DNA from: Defluviitaleaceae bacterium
GTDB lineage: Bacteria; Bacillota; Clostridia; Lachnospirales; WQUN01
Length of the DNA stretch: 41,967 nt
NCBI GenBank assembly: GCA_009779755.1
Contig: WRDO01000027.1
Coordinates: 1 to 41,967 of the forward strand
Reading direction: 5' to 3'
Of the stretch, positions 23,437 through 32,491 are shown one piece after another. The stretch's first letter is position 1; every line of letters begins with the position of its first letter. The notes beneath the pieces are model-generated. The model had not been told where the DNA came from and did no database searches. It saw only the letters and a program-made list of their open reading frames with translations. The translations under genes were made by a program, and so were the position numbers.

Positions 23437-23754
23437 ATGCGTACGACGGAACGGATTTCCGAGGTTACGGTACAACATGAAAACGGTATGCAGTGGATTT
23501 TCGTGTATTATCTGCAAGCCATCCCTTCGCACAGCGAGGGTGAATTGTTTGCCATTCGGGTGGACAAGCTGACCCGTGACGGGATTTTGCTGGAGAAAAA
23601 CGAAACCTATCCCCTCACGAGCTCACGCAGGGAAGCGATGGCTATGGTCAAAGCCTTCGCGAAGGGTACCGTCCCCCCGAGCGTATTGATGGAGATGGCG
23701 GACGAATGGTCTATGGCCACACAGCCCTGGCATACATACCACAGGGCAGGATAG
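23437..23754 (+). CDS. Small protein, possibly DUF6514 family
   Basis: A 105-residue cytoplasmic protein with an N-terminal strand-rich part (SEVTVQHENGMQWIFVYYLQAI, then FAIRVDKL) and a helical C-terminus (SSRREAMAMVKAFAKGTVPPSVLMEMADEW). The last segment resembles the SPxHLEDVVEDW-like ending of a small Clostridia family that I recall as DUF6514; this is from memory. The ATG at 23437 has GGGAG 8 bp upstream; an in-frame GTG three codons earlier overlaps that site. Its last 44 bp overlap the convergent methyltransferase gene. Confidence 0.7.
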   Translation: MRTTERISEVTVQHENGMQWIFVYYLQAIPSHSEGELFAIRVDKLTRDGILLEKNETYPLTSSRREAMAMVKAFAKGTVPPSVLMEMADEWSMATQPWHTYHRAG

Positions 23755-24622
23755 ACCCGCTTTTAGCCAAAAGCCCCACTTCCCCGACATGGACGCCGTT
23801 ATGCGGCGGACCTTCGGGGGCGGAGAGCTTTCTTTGCGCCAGCGCGGCGGAAAGCACATTGCCGTACACCGCCGGGGAAAACCCCGCCGTATACGCGTTG
23901 ACCAACAAAAATAGCGGCGCGTCGGAAAGTAAACCGACACACGCCGACACCAATTCGAACAGCTTCTCCTCCAGCTTCCACATTTCGCCGTCGGGCCCGC
24001 GCCCGAATACGGGGGGGTCCATCACGACGGCGTCGTAACGGTTGCCGCGGCGCCCTTCGCGGTACACAAACTTTAAGACATCGTCAGTCAATACCCTGTG
24101 GGGGGATTCGCCCAAACCCGACAGGACGGCATTGTCCCGCGCCCATTGGTTCATCCCCTTGGCCGCGTCGATGTGCGTGACGTTTGCGCCCGCTTGCAGG
24201 CAAGCCACCGTCGCGCCGCCGGTGTACGCAAAAAGGTTTAAAACGCGAACGGGTGTTTTTAAAGCGGCGACCCGCGTGCGGATTTTTTCCTGCATCCACC
24301 GCCAGTTGACCGCCTGCTCGGGGAACAGCCCCATATGCTTAAAACCCGTCGGCCTTATGTGAAAGCGCATTTTATCGTAGGCGATCGTCCACGCCTCCGG
24401 CACGTTTTCCCGCAGCATATCCCATTGCCCGCCACCCGCGCGGCTGCGGATATAACGCATGTGCGCGATACCCCAATCCACGTTTTTATCCCTCGGCCAT
24501 ATGGCTTGCGGGTCGGGGCGTATGACGGTAACGCCGCTCCAGCGTTCCAGCTTTTCGCCGCCACCCGCGTCGATGAGGACGTAGTCGCGCCAGCCTTGGG
24601 CGATGTCGATGTTTGCGGTCAG
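23711..24622 (-). CDS. Class I SAM-dependent methyltransferase (RlmI-like), probable non-ATG start
   Basis: Predicted RNA methyltransferase of the RlmI/RlmK-like group. VLNLFAYTGGATVACLQAGANVTHIDAAKGM holds the SAM-binding motif I and the acidic end of strand 2. VVMDPPVFGRGP is the catalytic-loop DPP motif. The only standard start is GTG at 24481, but in-frame translation upstream (IDAGGGEKLERW, then RPDPQAIWP) matches the N-terminal region I expect in this family, with no ATG, GTG or TTG before an in-frame stop. AAGGAG (24631-24636) lies 8 bp before a CTG at 24622, so I use that start (304 aa); ATT at 24628 is another option. If GTG is used the product has 256 aa. The 3' end overlaps the convergent gene by 44 bp. 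Confidence 0.8.
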   Translation of the reverse strand: MTANIDIAQGWRDYVLIDAGGGEKLERWSGVTVIRPDPQAIWPRDKNVDWGIAHMRYIRSRAGGGQWDMLRENVPEAWTIAYDKMRFHIRPTGFKHMGLFPEQAVNWRWMQEKIRTRVAALKTPVRVLNLFAYTGGATVACLQAGANVTHIDAAKGMNQWARDNAVLSGLGESPHRVLTDDVLKFVYREGRRGNRYDAVVMDPPVFGRGPDGEMWKLEEKLFELVSACVGLLSDAPLFLLVNAYTAGFSPAVYGNVLSAALAQRKLSAPEGPPHNGVHVGEVGLLAKSGSILPCGMYARAVWP

Positions 24623-24742
24623 GATAATCGCTCCTTCGTATCGTATTGCCGATCGTTTGACAATCGGAGTTTAGCATTGTTTTTCTTCCGCATCAATGAC
24701 ACAATAGCCATCATTCGCTGTTAAGTTACGGAGGATTATTCC

Positions 24743-25534
24743 ATGACGAACTTCAACACCTTCCCCACCGCCGCCGCGCGTAAGATCAAATACGTTCTCT
24801 TCGACATCGACGACACCATCACCACGGGGGGGCGATTGGCTTGTGACGCTTACCGCGCTCTTTGGCGGCTGCACGAACGCGGGTTTACGCTTATCCCCGT
24901 AACGGGGCGCCCGGCGGGCTGGTGCGACATGATCATCCGCCAGTGGCCGGTGGACGCAGTAATCGGCGAAAACGGGGCGTTTTGTTATTACCGTACGGAA
25001 AACGGCTACGCGGAGCTGACCCATCCCCGCGTATATGAAAACGCGCAGGAACGCTTAAAGGAAATCCGCGACGCGGTTTTGGATAAATTCCCCGAAAGCC
25101 GCGTCGCGAAAGACCAATTCGCAAGGCGGTACGATTTGGCGATCGATTTCTGTGAGGACGAGCCACGGTTGGGGTTGGATACCGCATATACGATCCGTGA
25201 CATTTGCGAAGGGTTCGGCGCGCAAGCCAAGGTGAGTTCGATCCATGTGAATACGTGGTTCGGCGAATATGATAAATTGGGTATGACGGAAATGGTTTTT
25301 TCGTTAATTTTCCGTGAACCGTATTTTTTGGAAAAATCCCTTTTCTTCGGCGATTCGCCCAACGACGAGCCGATGTTCGGCTTTTTCCCCAACAGCTGCG
25401 CGGTGGCGAATATATTGCCGTTTTGGGATAAATTATATAAAAAACCCGCTTACGTCTGCGACGGGAAAAGCGGGTCGGGGTTTGCGGAGTCGATTACGTT
25501 TTTATTGGGGTTATTGCCACCAAAAGGCTTGTAG
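24743..25534 (+). CDS. HAD superfamily hydrolase (subclass IIB type)
   Basis: A 263-residue cytoplasmic phosphatase of the Cof/sugar-phosphatase type. Motif I is VLFDIDDTIT with the nucleophile Asp and acid/base Asp; IPVTGRPAGWCDMI is motif II; the Lys motif lies in the C-cap region (KLGMTEMVFSLI); motif III/IV reads LFFGDSPNDEPMFGFFPNSCAVAN. The cap between ~85 and 185 is of the alpha/beta IIB kind. Substrate unknown. GGAGGATT lies before the ATG. The 3' end overlaps the convergent gene by 24 bp. Confidence 0.88.
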   Translation: MTNFNTFPTAAARKIKYVLFDIDDTITTGGRLACDAYRALWRLHERGFTLIPVTGRPAGWCDMIIRQWPVDAVIGENGAFCYYRTENGYAELTHPRVYENAQERLKEIRDAVLDKFPESRVAKDQFARRYDLAIDFCEDEPRLGLDTAYTIRDICEGFGAQAKVSSIHVNTWFGEYDKLGMTEMVFSLIFREPYFLEKSLFFGDSPNDEPMFGFFPNSCAVANILPFWDKLYKKPAYVCDGKSGSGFAESITFLLGLLPPKGL

Positions 25535-26008
25535 GCGGCGGCATTCGTTATTAAAGCGCAAAAGCGGGGGGTAAACCGTATCCCAATGCAAATGCGGCGC
25601 GTCGTTGTCGGGCGCGTTTTTTTGTTTAAAAGTGTAGATTATACGGCACAAACGGGGCAGCAAACCGTCATCCTCGCCGGCGAGGAGCGTTTGCAATTCG
25701 TCGGTGCGTTCCTCCAAGGCGCGGTTCAACTTTTCCCCGTTGACGCCCAATCGGCCCAAATAATTGCCGTGCATGTCGGGTGCGTGCGCTATGCCGATTT
25801 CGTACATACTGATTTGCAAGCCGTTTTTTCCGTTGATGGCGACGGGTTTGTTTATCTCCGCGCGTAAGTTTTCACCGAAGACCGCCCATTTCGCCGGTCC
25901 GGCATGGAGCGCGTCCTGCAAGCGGTTATACGCGTGTGTAAGGGCTACGATGGCTTCCCCGATGTTCTCCACCGGGTCGGTTTCGTATGCGGTACGTTCT
26001 CTTTTCAC
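25511..26008 (-). CDS. Conserved-looking protein of unknown function
   Basis: A 165-residue soluble protein without signal or membrane segment. It is helical at the start (NIGEAIVALTHAYNRLQDALHAG), has a basic and polar middle (RAEINKPVAINGKNGLQISMYEIGIAHAPDMHGN) and ends in a Trp-rich tail (LRFNNECRRLQAFWWQ). I do not recognise a family. The start is GTG, behind GGGAGG, overlapping the stop of ribU (GTGA), so it is translated after the S component. A link to vitamin uptake is possible only from position. It overlaps the convergent HAD gene by 24 bp. Confidence 0.65.
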   Translation of the reverse strand: MKRERTAYETDPVENIGEAIVALTHAYNRLQDALHAGPAKWAVFGENLRAEINKPVAINGKNGLQISMYEIGIAHAPDMHGNYLGRLGVNGEKLNRALEERTDELQTLLAGEDDGLLPRLCRIIYTFKQKNAPDNDAPHLHWDTVYPPLLRFNNECRRLQAFWWQ

Positions 26009-26679
26009 GTAACCTCCCGCAGGTTGAGATAAACGATCAACAACGCCAAACCGACCGCCAAGATAACCGCCGTTAATAATACGCCCAAGTGGATACGCCC
26101 CCTGCTTCCTTCGGGCGTTTCCGTGATGGGTCGGTACAGCCCCGCGGCGATGAGAGCCCTTACGACGGGTTTGTATATAATCAGCGCGATGGCCGCGTTA
26201 AGGCTGTATTTAATCGCGTTGAACGGGAGGAAAACGGGAACCAAAAGCTCCGCCACCATGGCGCGGGGCCAAATCATATATATCGGTACGACCAGCCAGT
26301 TCCAAAATAACATGACGGGGATAACCGTCAAAACACCCGCCGCCAATCCGATAACCGCGCCGGGCAGGGTACGGCGGTATTTATAGACCACCGCGGCGGG
26401 TACGGCGAACGCCGCGCTTGAAACCCAGTTCATTAACATACCCCACGGGCCCGTGCCCGAAACGGTGACCATCTCCACCAGCGCCGTGATACCCGCCAGC
26501 ATAAAAGCCGCCAACGGCCCGAACATGAACCCGCCCATGACGATGATCGCGTCCTTGGGGTCGTAGGATAAAAAGCTCGTGGGCGGCAGCGAAACGGGTA
26601 TGTGGATAAACATGACGACACAAGCGATCGCCGCCATCATGGCAAGTGTAGTAAGTCGTTTCGTGCGTGAATCAGCCAC
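26005..26679 (-). CDS. ribU: ECF transporter S component, RibU-like (riboflavin)
   Basis: Membrane substrate-binding subunit of an energy-coupling factor vitamin transporter, 224 residues from this start, with about six hydrophobic segments. RTKRLTTLAMMAAIACVVMF carries the Ala-rich helix 1 that docks on EcfT. DPKDAIIVMGGFMFGPLAAFMLAGITALVEM and the GTGPWGMLMNWVSSAAF segment fit RibU proteins. EcfA and EcfT are not in the window, as is usual for group II S components. I start at the GTG at 26679 behind AGGGGG; the longer ORF start at 26739 lies inside the promoter. No FMN riboswitch is visible, since only ~70 bp separate it from the next gene. Confidence 0.82.
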   Translation of the reverse strand: MADSRTKRLTTLAMMAAIACVVMFIHIPVSLPPTSFLSYDPKDAIIVMGGFMFGPLAAFMLAGITALVEMVTVSGTGPWGMLMNWVSSAAFAVPAAVVYKYRRTLPGAVIGLAAGVLTVIPVMLFWNWLVVPIYMIWPRAMVAELLVPVFLPFNAIKYSLNAAIALIIYKPVVRALIAAGLYRPITETPEGSRGRIHLGVLLTAVILAVGLALLIVYLNLREVT

Positions 26680-26710
26680 GGGCAAGTCCCCCTTAATAAT
26701 AAACATACAT

Positions 26711-26739
26711 AAAATACCATTATTACGGTTATGTTGCAA
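26711..26739 (-). promoter_or_regulatory. Promoter of ribU
   Basis: Minus-strand TTGCAA (26734-26739) and TATTTT (26711-26716), 17 bp apart, between the CotH stop and the ribU GTG. It suggests that ribU is a unit separate from the polysaccharide operon. Confidence 0.5.
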
Positions 26740-26752
26740 GGTTGCCCAAGGT

Positions 26753-28159
26753 TTATGGGAAGAAATATCGGTTCAGCCACCATACCCTTTCATTCAACCA
26801 ATGGATCAGATATTCGATTTGGCCCCGCGCCGTTTGGATATTCCGTATCGGCGGCGGGATCATGACGAGCCATGGGGGTTCCTCTCCGTTGCCGGCGAAA
26901 ACGTTGAATATATGCGGATGGCGTTCGAAATTGCGGTCAAACGCGTGTTCATAATTCTCCGATAAATACTGCATATACAAAAACGTGTGCGGGATTTGCA
27001 CATGGGAAATTTCTTGCCAGCGTATGGCGGCCATTTCGAAAAATTCCGCCATCTCAATCAAATCCGCGAACCATGAATTCCGCCACGCCGCAAAAATGTA
27101 TTCCGGCGTAAACCACGCGACCGTATTCCCCGCCGAGCGGTCGAAGTCCCACACCGGACCGAAATAGATGCGCCGCGCGTCCCCTTCCCCGCGCATTTGC
27201 ATAAAAATGCTGCGGTCACCCACGTCGAGGTTCTTGAAGAATTCCTGCACAAGGTAAAAGTCGATCAGCGAGGGGATGTCCACAAGGGATTCCAGCGCGG
27301 TGAAATCACGGTTTTTTATCGCGTCGTCCACACGTTCCAAGTATTGTTTCAAATATTCCATGTGGTTATCGCGGTCGCGGCGTCGGGGATGGCGCACGTC
27401 GATCACCCATCCGTTGACGAACACGAAATCCACGCCTTCAACCTCACCTTCCGACAAACGCCTGTCACGCGAGGGCGCGGAGCCGTCGATCTCAAACAGG
27501 AAATCGCCGTCGGCGCGGCCTTCCTCGTTATTACGTTCGTCGGCGAGCTGGTATACGCCTTGGTATTCCCCGTTTATATAGACATGCACAAGGCGGGAAA
27601 ACGGCGACCACGGCATCCCCTCCAGCATACCCGCCAGATAAAACGCGATGTGGGTACGTATCAACGACGCGTCGAAGAGGTTGGCGATCAACACCCAATC
27701 CCGCGCGGCATGGGGGGAATCCAGAAACGTGCGCGGCGTATCGAAGCGGATACGCAGGGGTCTTTTTTCCTGCCCGACCGACCAGGTGGAATTACCGCGC
27801 CCGCGTATGCGAATATCCGCTCCTTCGATTAAAAACGGTTCAGCCGTACCTGTTACGCGCAGGGTACCGTCGTGCCAAAAATTACGTTCCACGGTAAAAG
27901 GATCGTATGTACTGTACAAATGGATGGACGGGAAATCAAACACACCCTCGGGCATAAGCGCGACGGGCAGGTTGGGGGGATCGGGTTGTCCGGGCGGCGG
28001 GGTGATGATGGGGAGGGTTGAACCGTTTGCGAACGGCGGCGTCACCTCCGAAGGGGACGGGCGGTTGATACGTTCGTATAAATAATAAAAAACGAATACG
28101 GCAAGGACAGCCGCAAACAATATCCACGCGGTTAGGATGAACTTTTTCATTTTCGTCAT
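26753..28159 (-). CDS. CotH-family kinase, membrane-anchored
   Basis: A 468-residue protein with an N-terminal anchor or signal segment (residues ~6-28), a Pro-rich spacer (~32-65), and a CotH kinase domain. Landmarks are IRGRGNSTW, KRPLRIRFD, VHVYINGEYQGVYQLADE (catalytic-core strand pair) and GPVWDFDRSAGN near residue 335, the DFD metal motif of the family. CotH phosphorylates spore coat proteins in Bacillus; related anchored members occur in polysaccharide or cell-wall loci. It is the last gene of the minus-strand operon and overlaps the GT-CsaB gene by 4 bp. A signal segment means it acts outside the membrane; what it phosphorylates is unknown. Confidence 0.9.
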   Translation of the reverse strand: MTKMKKFILTAWILFAAVLAVFVFYYLYERINRPSPSEVTPPFANGSTLPIITPPPGQPDPPNLPVALMPEGVFDFPSIHLYSTYDPFTVERNFWHDGTLRVTGTAEPFLIEGADIRIRGRGNSTWSVGQEKRPLRIRFDTPRTFLDSPHAARDWVLIANLFDASLIRTHIAFYLAGMLEGMPWSPFSRLVHVYINGEYQGVYQLADERNNEEGRADGDFLFEIDGSAPSRDRRLSEGEVEGVDFVFVNGWVIDVRHPRRRDRDNHMEYLKQYLERVDDAIKNRDFTALESLVDIPSLIDFYLVQEFFKNLDVGDRSIFMQMRGEGDARRIYFGPVWDFDRSAGNTVAWFTPEYIFAAWRNSWFADLIEMAEFFEMAAIRWQEISHVQIPHTFLYMQYLSENYEHAFDRNFERHPHIFNVFAGNGEEPPWLVMIPPPIRNIQTARGQIEYLIHWLNERVWWLNRYFFP

Positions 28160-30390
28160 AATTCTTTACCTTCCAGCAAACGGACGGCGGCCTTCGCGTC
28201 ATGGTGGGATAACATACGCAGGCGTTCGCGTTCGGTTGCGATCCTAACGCGTGCGGCGGTTGGGTCTTGCATGATGCCGTCAATCATACCCTTAAGCGCG
28301 GGCAAATCCAAATCGGAGGTATCGACCTTGGTTTGCTCGTTCATGTACGCGATAAAATTCGCCACCTTGGGGTCGTACACCAGCCCGATGATGGGCAAGC
28401 CTACCCCCGCCGCGTAAATAAGCGCGTGCAAACGCATACACATGGCGAATTCGGCGCGGGCAATAACGGACATGATTTCATCGTGGCGGAAAACGCGGGG
28501 AAGGAGTACGCAACCGCAGGAAAGGCGTTTCGCCGTTTCCTTTAAGATATTTATATCCGGCGTTTCCATGGGGATGAGGAGCGGCGTAAGCGCGTAGGTG
28601 TGCGCCGTATAGTTGATGGCCTCGGCGATTTTATCCGCGAAGCCCGCTTCATTGTACTGCCAAGGCCGCAGGGATACGGCGAAGTAACCCGAACCGTCCA
28701 ACTCAGGCATATCCGCGGGCATGTCCGTCGGGGGGGTATTCTCTTCCGCCGCGTACAGCGAAAACACCGGGTCCACGCTTACGGTCACGTTGGGGTTACG
28801 TACGCCGATGCCCTTTACATAGGCATACGATTCAGGGTCACGCAGGGAAATATAATCGCAGGCGTTAAGCGCGTTCCTCGCCTTCGCGATATTGCGGGGT
28901 TTATTAAGCGGCCCGATACCGTTGCCGTAGAGCATTACGCTAAGGCCCATATATTTGGCCATGTGGATCAGGAAGGTGTAATAAATAAGCGAACGCGTAC
29001 TCGTTATGTCCTGCATGTGGCTGCCGCCGCCGTAGATGATCAGGCGCGTACGCTTCATGTAACGGCGCACGAGCGGGAAATTAAGGCGGTTGATCGAAAA
29101 TACGCCGTAATCGCGCATGGTCCCCTTCGGGTTGCGGCTGAGTACGAGGATCGAAATATCCCCGCGTTCGCGGCGGAGGGATTTGATGACCGCGTCAAGC
29201 AAGGCGTTGTCGCCGGAATTGGTGTAGCCGTAATAACCCGACAGCATAACGTCGAATACCCTGTTCGCTTTCTTTTCATTCGCGAGGATCGTTTCGTAGA
29301 TTCCGATGGATTTACGTTGCATCGTTTCCTTGGAGAAATTCGCGTTGACGTAAGCATGGAGCTTTTCGCCATGCGCCGCGCCCAAGGCAGGGTCCTCGAT
29401 ATACCGCACGATCGCGGCGGCCAGCGCGCGGTAATCCCCTTCCGGTACAAGCGTGCCGGTAACACCGTCGATAATTAACTCGCTTATCCCGCCGACGTTT
29501 GTGGATACGGCGGGTTTTTTCATAAGCGCCCCCTCGTGCAGCATGTAGGCGAAACTTTCCGAGCGCGACGCGCATACGTTAACGTCGATGGCGTTGATAA
29601 AACTGAAGATGTCATCGACAAAACCCGTAAAGCGTACGCGGTCGGCGATGCCCAGCGATTTCGCCAGCTTACGCAGGTTCGCTTCCTCGAAGCCTTCCCC
29701 CGCGATTAAAAAGGTAATGTCACCGCGTGTCTTACATATTTCCGCCGCTGCGCGGAGGAAGATATCGTGGCCCTTCACGTAATCCAAACGGCCGATGATA
29801 CCGACTAAGGCGTTACGGTTCGGCGCCATATCAAAACGGCGCAGGAATTCATCCTTGGGTACAAATTCAAGGGTGCGTTCGGTTTCGACCGTGTTATGCA
29901 CCGAAAATACGCGGTCCCGAGCGAAGCCCCGTTCAATGAGCATCCGACGGAAGGCATCCGACACGCCGATATAATAATCCACCGTGCGCAGGGCGATAGC
30001 GTTCAGCAACGTAAAAACCCACTTCTTATACAGCTTGTCGGTGAAGTCCAGCTTATAATCGCTGTGTACGGTGGTAACGATCGGCACCTTCACGAAGAGC
30101 TTAAGCATCATGGAGATAAAATTGGCGCGCGCGCCGTGTGCGTGGACGATATCGAAGCCGTTTTGCCTGATATAACGCGACAACCGCCCGATGATACTTA
30201 AATCGTTGCGGAATTTCTGCTTAAACAAAATCGACTTGACGGGAAGCCCTTGTACCTCCTGATAAAACACACCCTCCGTAAAGCAAGCGATCGTGATGTC
30301 GATTTCCTCGCTTAACGCCAAAAGCAACGAAAAAACGGCGGTTTTCGCACCGCCCTTGTCGCCGCCGGATATCATGTGGAGGACTTTCAT
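28156..30390 (-). CDS. Glycosyltransferase (GT4) fused to CsaB polysaccharide pyruvyl transferase
   Basis: 744 residues. Residues 1-~370 form a GT-B glycosyltransferase: GGDKGGAKTAVFSLL at the start, VHAHGARAN, VGIIGRLDYVKGHDIFL, and the SRSESFAYMLHEGALMKKPAVSTNVGG donor-site segment. Residues ~377-744 are a CsaB-type pyruvyl transferase: MLSGYYGYTNSGDNALLDAVI, LIIYGGGSHMQD, YGNGIGPL, and MRLHALIYAAGVGLPIIGLVYDPKV. CsaB adds pyruvate ketals to secondary cell-wall polymers, which anchor SLH-domain proteins. No stop or convincing ribosome binding site separates the halves. The start at 30390 overlaps the Wzy-like stop (ATGA) and has AAGGAA 8 bp upstream. A longer ORF start (30477) is not supported. 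Confidence 0.9.
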   Translation of the reverse strand: MKVLHMISGGDKGGAKTAVFSLLLALSEEIDITIACFTEGVFYQEVQGLPVKSILFKQKFRNDLSIIGRLSRYIRQNGFDIVHAHGARANFISMMLKLFVKVPIVTTVHSDYKLDFTDKLYKKWVFTLLNAIALRTVDYYIGVSDAFRRMLIERGFARDRVFSVHNTVETERTLEFVPKDEFLRRFDMAPNRNALVGIIGRLDYVKGHDIFLRAAAEICKTRGDITFLIAGEGFEEANLRKLAKSLGIADRVRFTGFVDDIFSFINAIDVNVCASRSESFAYMLHEGALMKKPAVSTNVGGISELIIDGVTGTLVPEGDYRALAAAIVRYIEDPALGAAHGEKLHAYVNANFSKETMQRKSIGIYETILANEKKANRVFDVMLSGYYGYTNSGDNALLDAVIKSLRRERGDISILVLSRNPKGTMRDYGVFSINRLNFPLVRRYMKRTRLIIYGGGSHMQDITSTRSLIYYTFLIHMAKYMGLSVMLYGNGIGPLNKPRNIAKARNALNACDYISLRDPESYAYVKGIGVRNPNVTVSVDPVFSLYAAEENTPPTDMPADMPELDGSGYFAVSLRPWQYNEAGFADKIAEAINYTAHTYALTPLLIPMETPDINILKETAKRLSCGCVLLPRVFRHDEIMSVIARAEFAMCMRLHALIYAAGVGLPIIGLVYDPKVANFIAYMNEQTKVDTSDLDLPALKGMIDGIMQDPTAARVRIATERERLRMLSHHDAKAAVRLLEGKEL

Positions 30391-32000
30391 GAAAGGGTTT
30401 CCTTCGATAAGCTCGGCATCGCAGCCGTAAGCCCCGCCGTCATCCAAAACACCAACATTACGCGGGGGTAGAACCATACATACTCGCCGATACCGAACAC
30501 GACGAAAACGACCAAAGATGCAATCCCCGCGGCTATGAGAACTTTATATTCCTTGTCCGCGGAGGCCATATGCGCGGATACGCCGCGTTTAACCAAGCGG
30601 AATAAATACGCCAGGAATGCGGCAATCGCGCCGATGCCCGAATGGATGAAGATATCTAAAAACGTATTATGCGCGTGCAGGGCGCGCCACGCTTCCCCGT
30701 GATAATAGTTGGCGTAGGTTTGCGTAAACGCGGCGGGCCCCATACCGATGCCGCGTATCCAATAATCCCGCAGCATGTCCCACGCGCCGCGCCAAATGTT
30801 AAAGCGGTACAGACTCGACGAATCCGTGCCGAGGGTCAACAGGCGTTCGATGACCCCCGCGGGGATGAAGAAAACCGCCGGAACCAATAATACGACCGCG
30901 ACGGGTACAAGCCGCGGCGTGCTCATCAATACGAAAACGCCGACCCCGGCGAGGAGTGCCACATATCCCGCGCGGGAGTAGGTAAGCGCAAAAGCGGCGA
31001 CGCTCAAAGCGATGATGCCCGCAAGGATTACGCGTTTTTTATCACACTTGACCGCCACGGCGGCGGCGATGGCGAATGGGATAAGCATCGCCCATGCTTT
31101 CGCGTCGTTGTTGGGGTTGCCCATGGTGGCGTACATCCGCGTCAAACCGGGGTTGGTCAACAAATCGGTATGCTCCAAATGGATGGGGATGCCCGTTATC
31201 CATCGGTAGAAACCGAACAAGGCGGTGACCGCCAATGCCGCCGCGATAAATTTGATAAACAAACGCAAATCATCCCGATTGCGTATCGTCAACGTAACGA
31301 GAACCGAATGAACCACGCAAGCGAAGAATATAACGAAAACGCGAGCCGAATCCGCTCCGCCGTAACCGGTAAAAATGCTTAACGCGCAAAAAAGGATAAA
31401 AAGGACTAAAGAAGGAGGGATGGGAAAAGCGAATTCGGGGCGCGGGGTGTGGCTTACGGGGTTATTTAAAGCATATTTAACGGCGAAAAGAGCGGCGAAG
31501 GCAACAGCGGAAAGGAGGAGGTATACGTTGTTCCATAAGGAATCGGGGATTGTCAGCGTACCGCAGAGGAAGAGCATGTAAATAATTTTATAGGGTGCGG
31601 TTTTTACCCGGGTTTGGCAATCGGAGAAAAACCATTTGATTAAACGGGCGGGTACGCAACCCAAAATCATTTTTAATAAAAATATCGACGGAGGGGATTT
31701 TTTGAGATAAATATATATCCTTTTATTTACGCCGCTTTCGTTGGCTTTGGCGACGGCGCGGACGCACCAAGCAAAAATCATCAGCGCGCTTACGGAAATA
31801 AAATCTATAAACCGCATGAGAAACGAACCTTGCCGATAATCGCGGTATTCCGTGCTTAAAAAGCCCGTGAGGAAATAACTCCTCCGCGCGGCTTTTTTGA
31901 TTGCGCAAACGCCGCGGTACAGCAAGCTGTGCTCGAAGTAAGCGTTTAACGCGACCAACAGGCTAATGATTTTATTAATGATAAAACTTTGCGTTTGCAT
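30387..32000 (-). CDS. O-antigen ligase / polymerase-like membrane protein
   Basis: A 537-residue integral membrane protein with about eleven hydrophobic segments and a large outside loop in the C-terminal third (WRGAWDMLRDYWIRGIGMGPAAFTQTYANYYHGEAWRALHAHNTFLDIFIHSG), the Wzy_C/O-antigen ligase signature with a conserved HN pair. It should polymerise or ligate lipid-linked glycan units at the outer membrane face. Its ATG overlaps the stop of the DUF4330 gene by one base (TAATG). Whether it is a polymerase (Wzy) or a ligase (WaaL/TagTUV-like role) cannot be told from sequence. Confidence 0.85.
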   Translation of the reverse strand: MQTQSFIINKIISLLVALNAYFEHSLLYRGVCAIKKAARRSYFLTGFLSTEYRDYRQGSFLMRFIDFISVSALMIFAWCVRAVAKANESGVNKRIYIYLKKSPPSIFLLKMILGCVPARLIKWFFSDCQTRVKTAPYKIIYMLFLCGTLTIPDSLWNNVYLLLSAVAFAALFAVKYALNNPVSHTPRPEFAFPIPPSLVLFILFCALSIFTGYGGADSARVFVIFFACVVHSVLVTLTIRNRDDLRLFIKFIAAALAVTALFGFYRWITGIPIHLEHTDLLTNPGLTRMYATMGNPNNDAKAWAMLIPFAIAAAVAVKCDKKRVILAGIIALSVAAFALTYSRAGYVALLAGVGVFVLMSTPRLVPVAVVLLVPAVFFIPAGVIERLLTLGTDSSSLYRFNIWRGAWDMLRDYWIRGIGMGPAAFTQTYANYYHGEAWRALHAHNTFLDIFIHSGIGAIAAFLAYLFRLVKRGVSAHMASADKEYKVLIAAGIASLVVFVVFGIGEYVWFYPRVMLVFWMTAGLTAAMPSLSKETLS

Positions 32001-32491
32001 TAACGATTTGCTTCCCGCAGGCCCGACACCCGCGTAAATACGGCGCTTCCGCCGGCGCGTATGGGGCGGTTCATACCGATACCGTAGCGGTTACCGGATA
32101 TATAGATACCGTGTTCGCGGGTGGTGGCGGTTACGCGCACGCACACCTGCATGGAGGAGAATCCTTCCTTGGTACTGCGTACGGTGTTTCCGTATTGGTC
32201 GGCGTTCCACACGATGGAGGGGGCAAGTCGGATATCCTCGACCACGCCGAGGTACAACCCGGTCAAGTGGTCGAATACGTTGTCACCTTCCCGAATACCC
32301 TCCACAACCCAATCCTCGATTTCCTCCGTAAAGAACGAAAGGATAAATTCCCGCGATTCGCCGCCGATAAGCCCGCGCCCGCTGCGCAGCTGGTACACGC
32401 CGAAGGCGACAAGGCCGATAAGCGCGACCACGATAAGCAAATCCAAGATATTAACCTTGCCGAAGAGTTTCGCGTCCTTATCTATGATCAT
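32000..32491 (-). CDS. DUF4330 domain protein (copy A)
   Basis: A 163-residue one-pass membrane protein. The N-terminus IIDKDAKLFGKVNILDLLIVVALIGLVAFGVY carries the family's FGKxNxLDL motif and the single hydrophobic segment; the rest is an outside beta-rich domain with two long strand pairs (DNVFDHLTGLYLGVVEDIRL; VRVTATTREHGIYISGN). Members usually sit in polysaccharide export loci; their exact role is unknown. GGAGGG lies 5 bp before the ATG. It overlaps copy B by 14 bp. Confidence 0.85.
   Translation of the reverse strand: MIIDKDAKLFGKVNILDLLIVVALIGLVAFGVYQLRSGRGLIGGESREFILSFFTEEIEDWVVEGIREGDNVFDHLTGLYLGVVEDIRLAPSIVWNADQYGNTVRSTKEGFSSMQVCVRVTATTREHGIYISGNRYGIGMNRPIRAGGSAVFTRVSGLREANR

Noticed and set aside
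24657..24690. Promoter beginning with TTGACA before the HAD gene
   Set aside because: The -35 is perfect but no acceptable -10 lies 16-18 bp downstream.
26680..26752. FMN riboswitch before ribU
   Set aside because: The gap is ~70 bp and filled by a promoter and ribosome binding site; no RFN-element core is visible.
27197..27832. 211-codon open frame on the plus strand
   Set aside because: Antisense to the CotH gene, which is well supported by its motifs.
28600..29478. 292-codon open frame on the plus strand
   Set aside because: It is antisense to the GT4-CsaB gene, which has clear domains in its own frame; the product is Arg/Val/His-rich without any motif.
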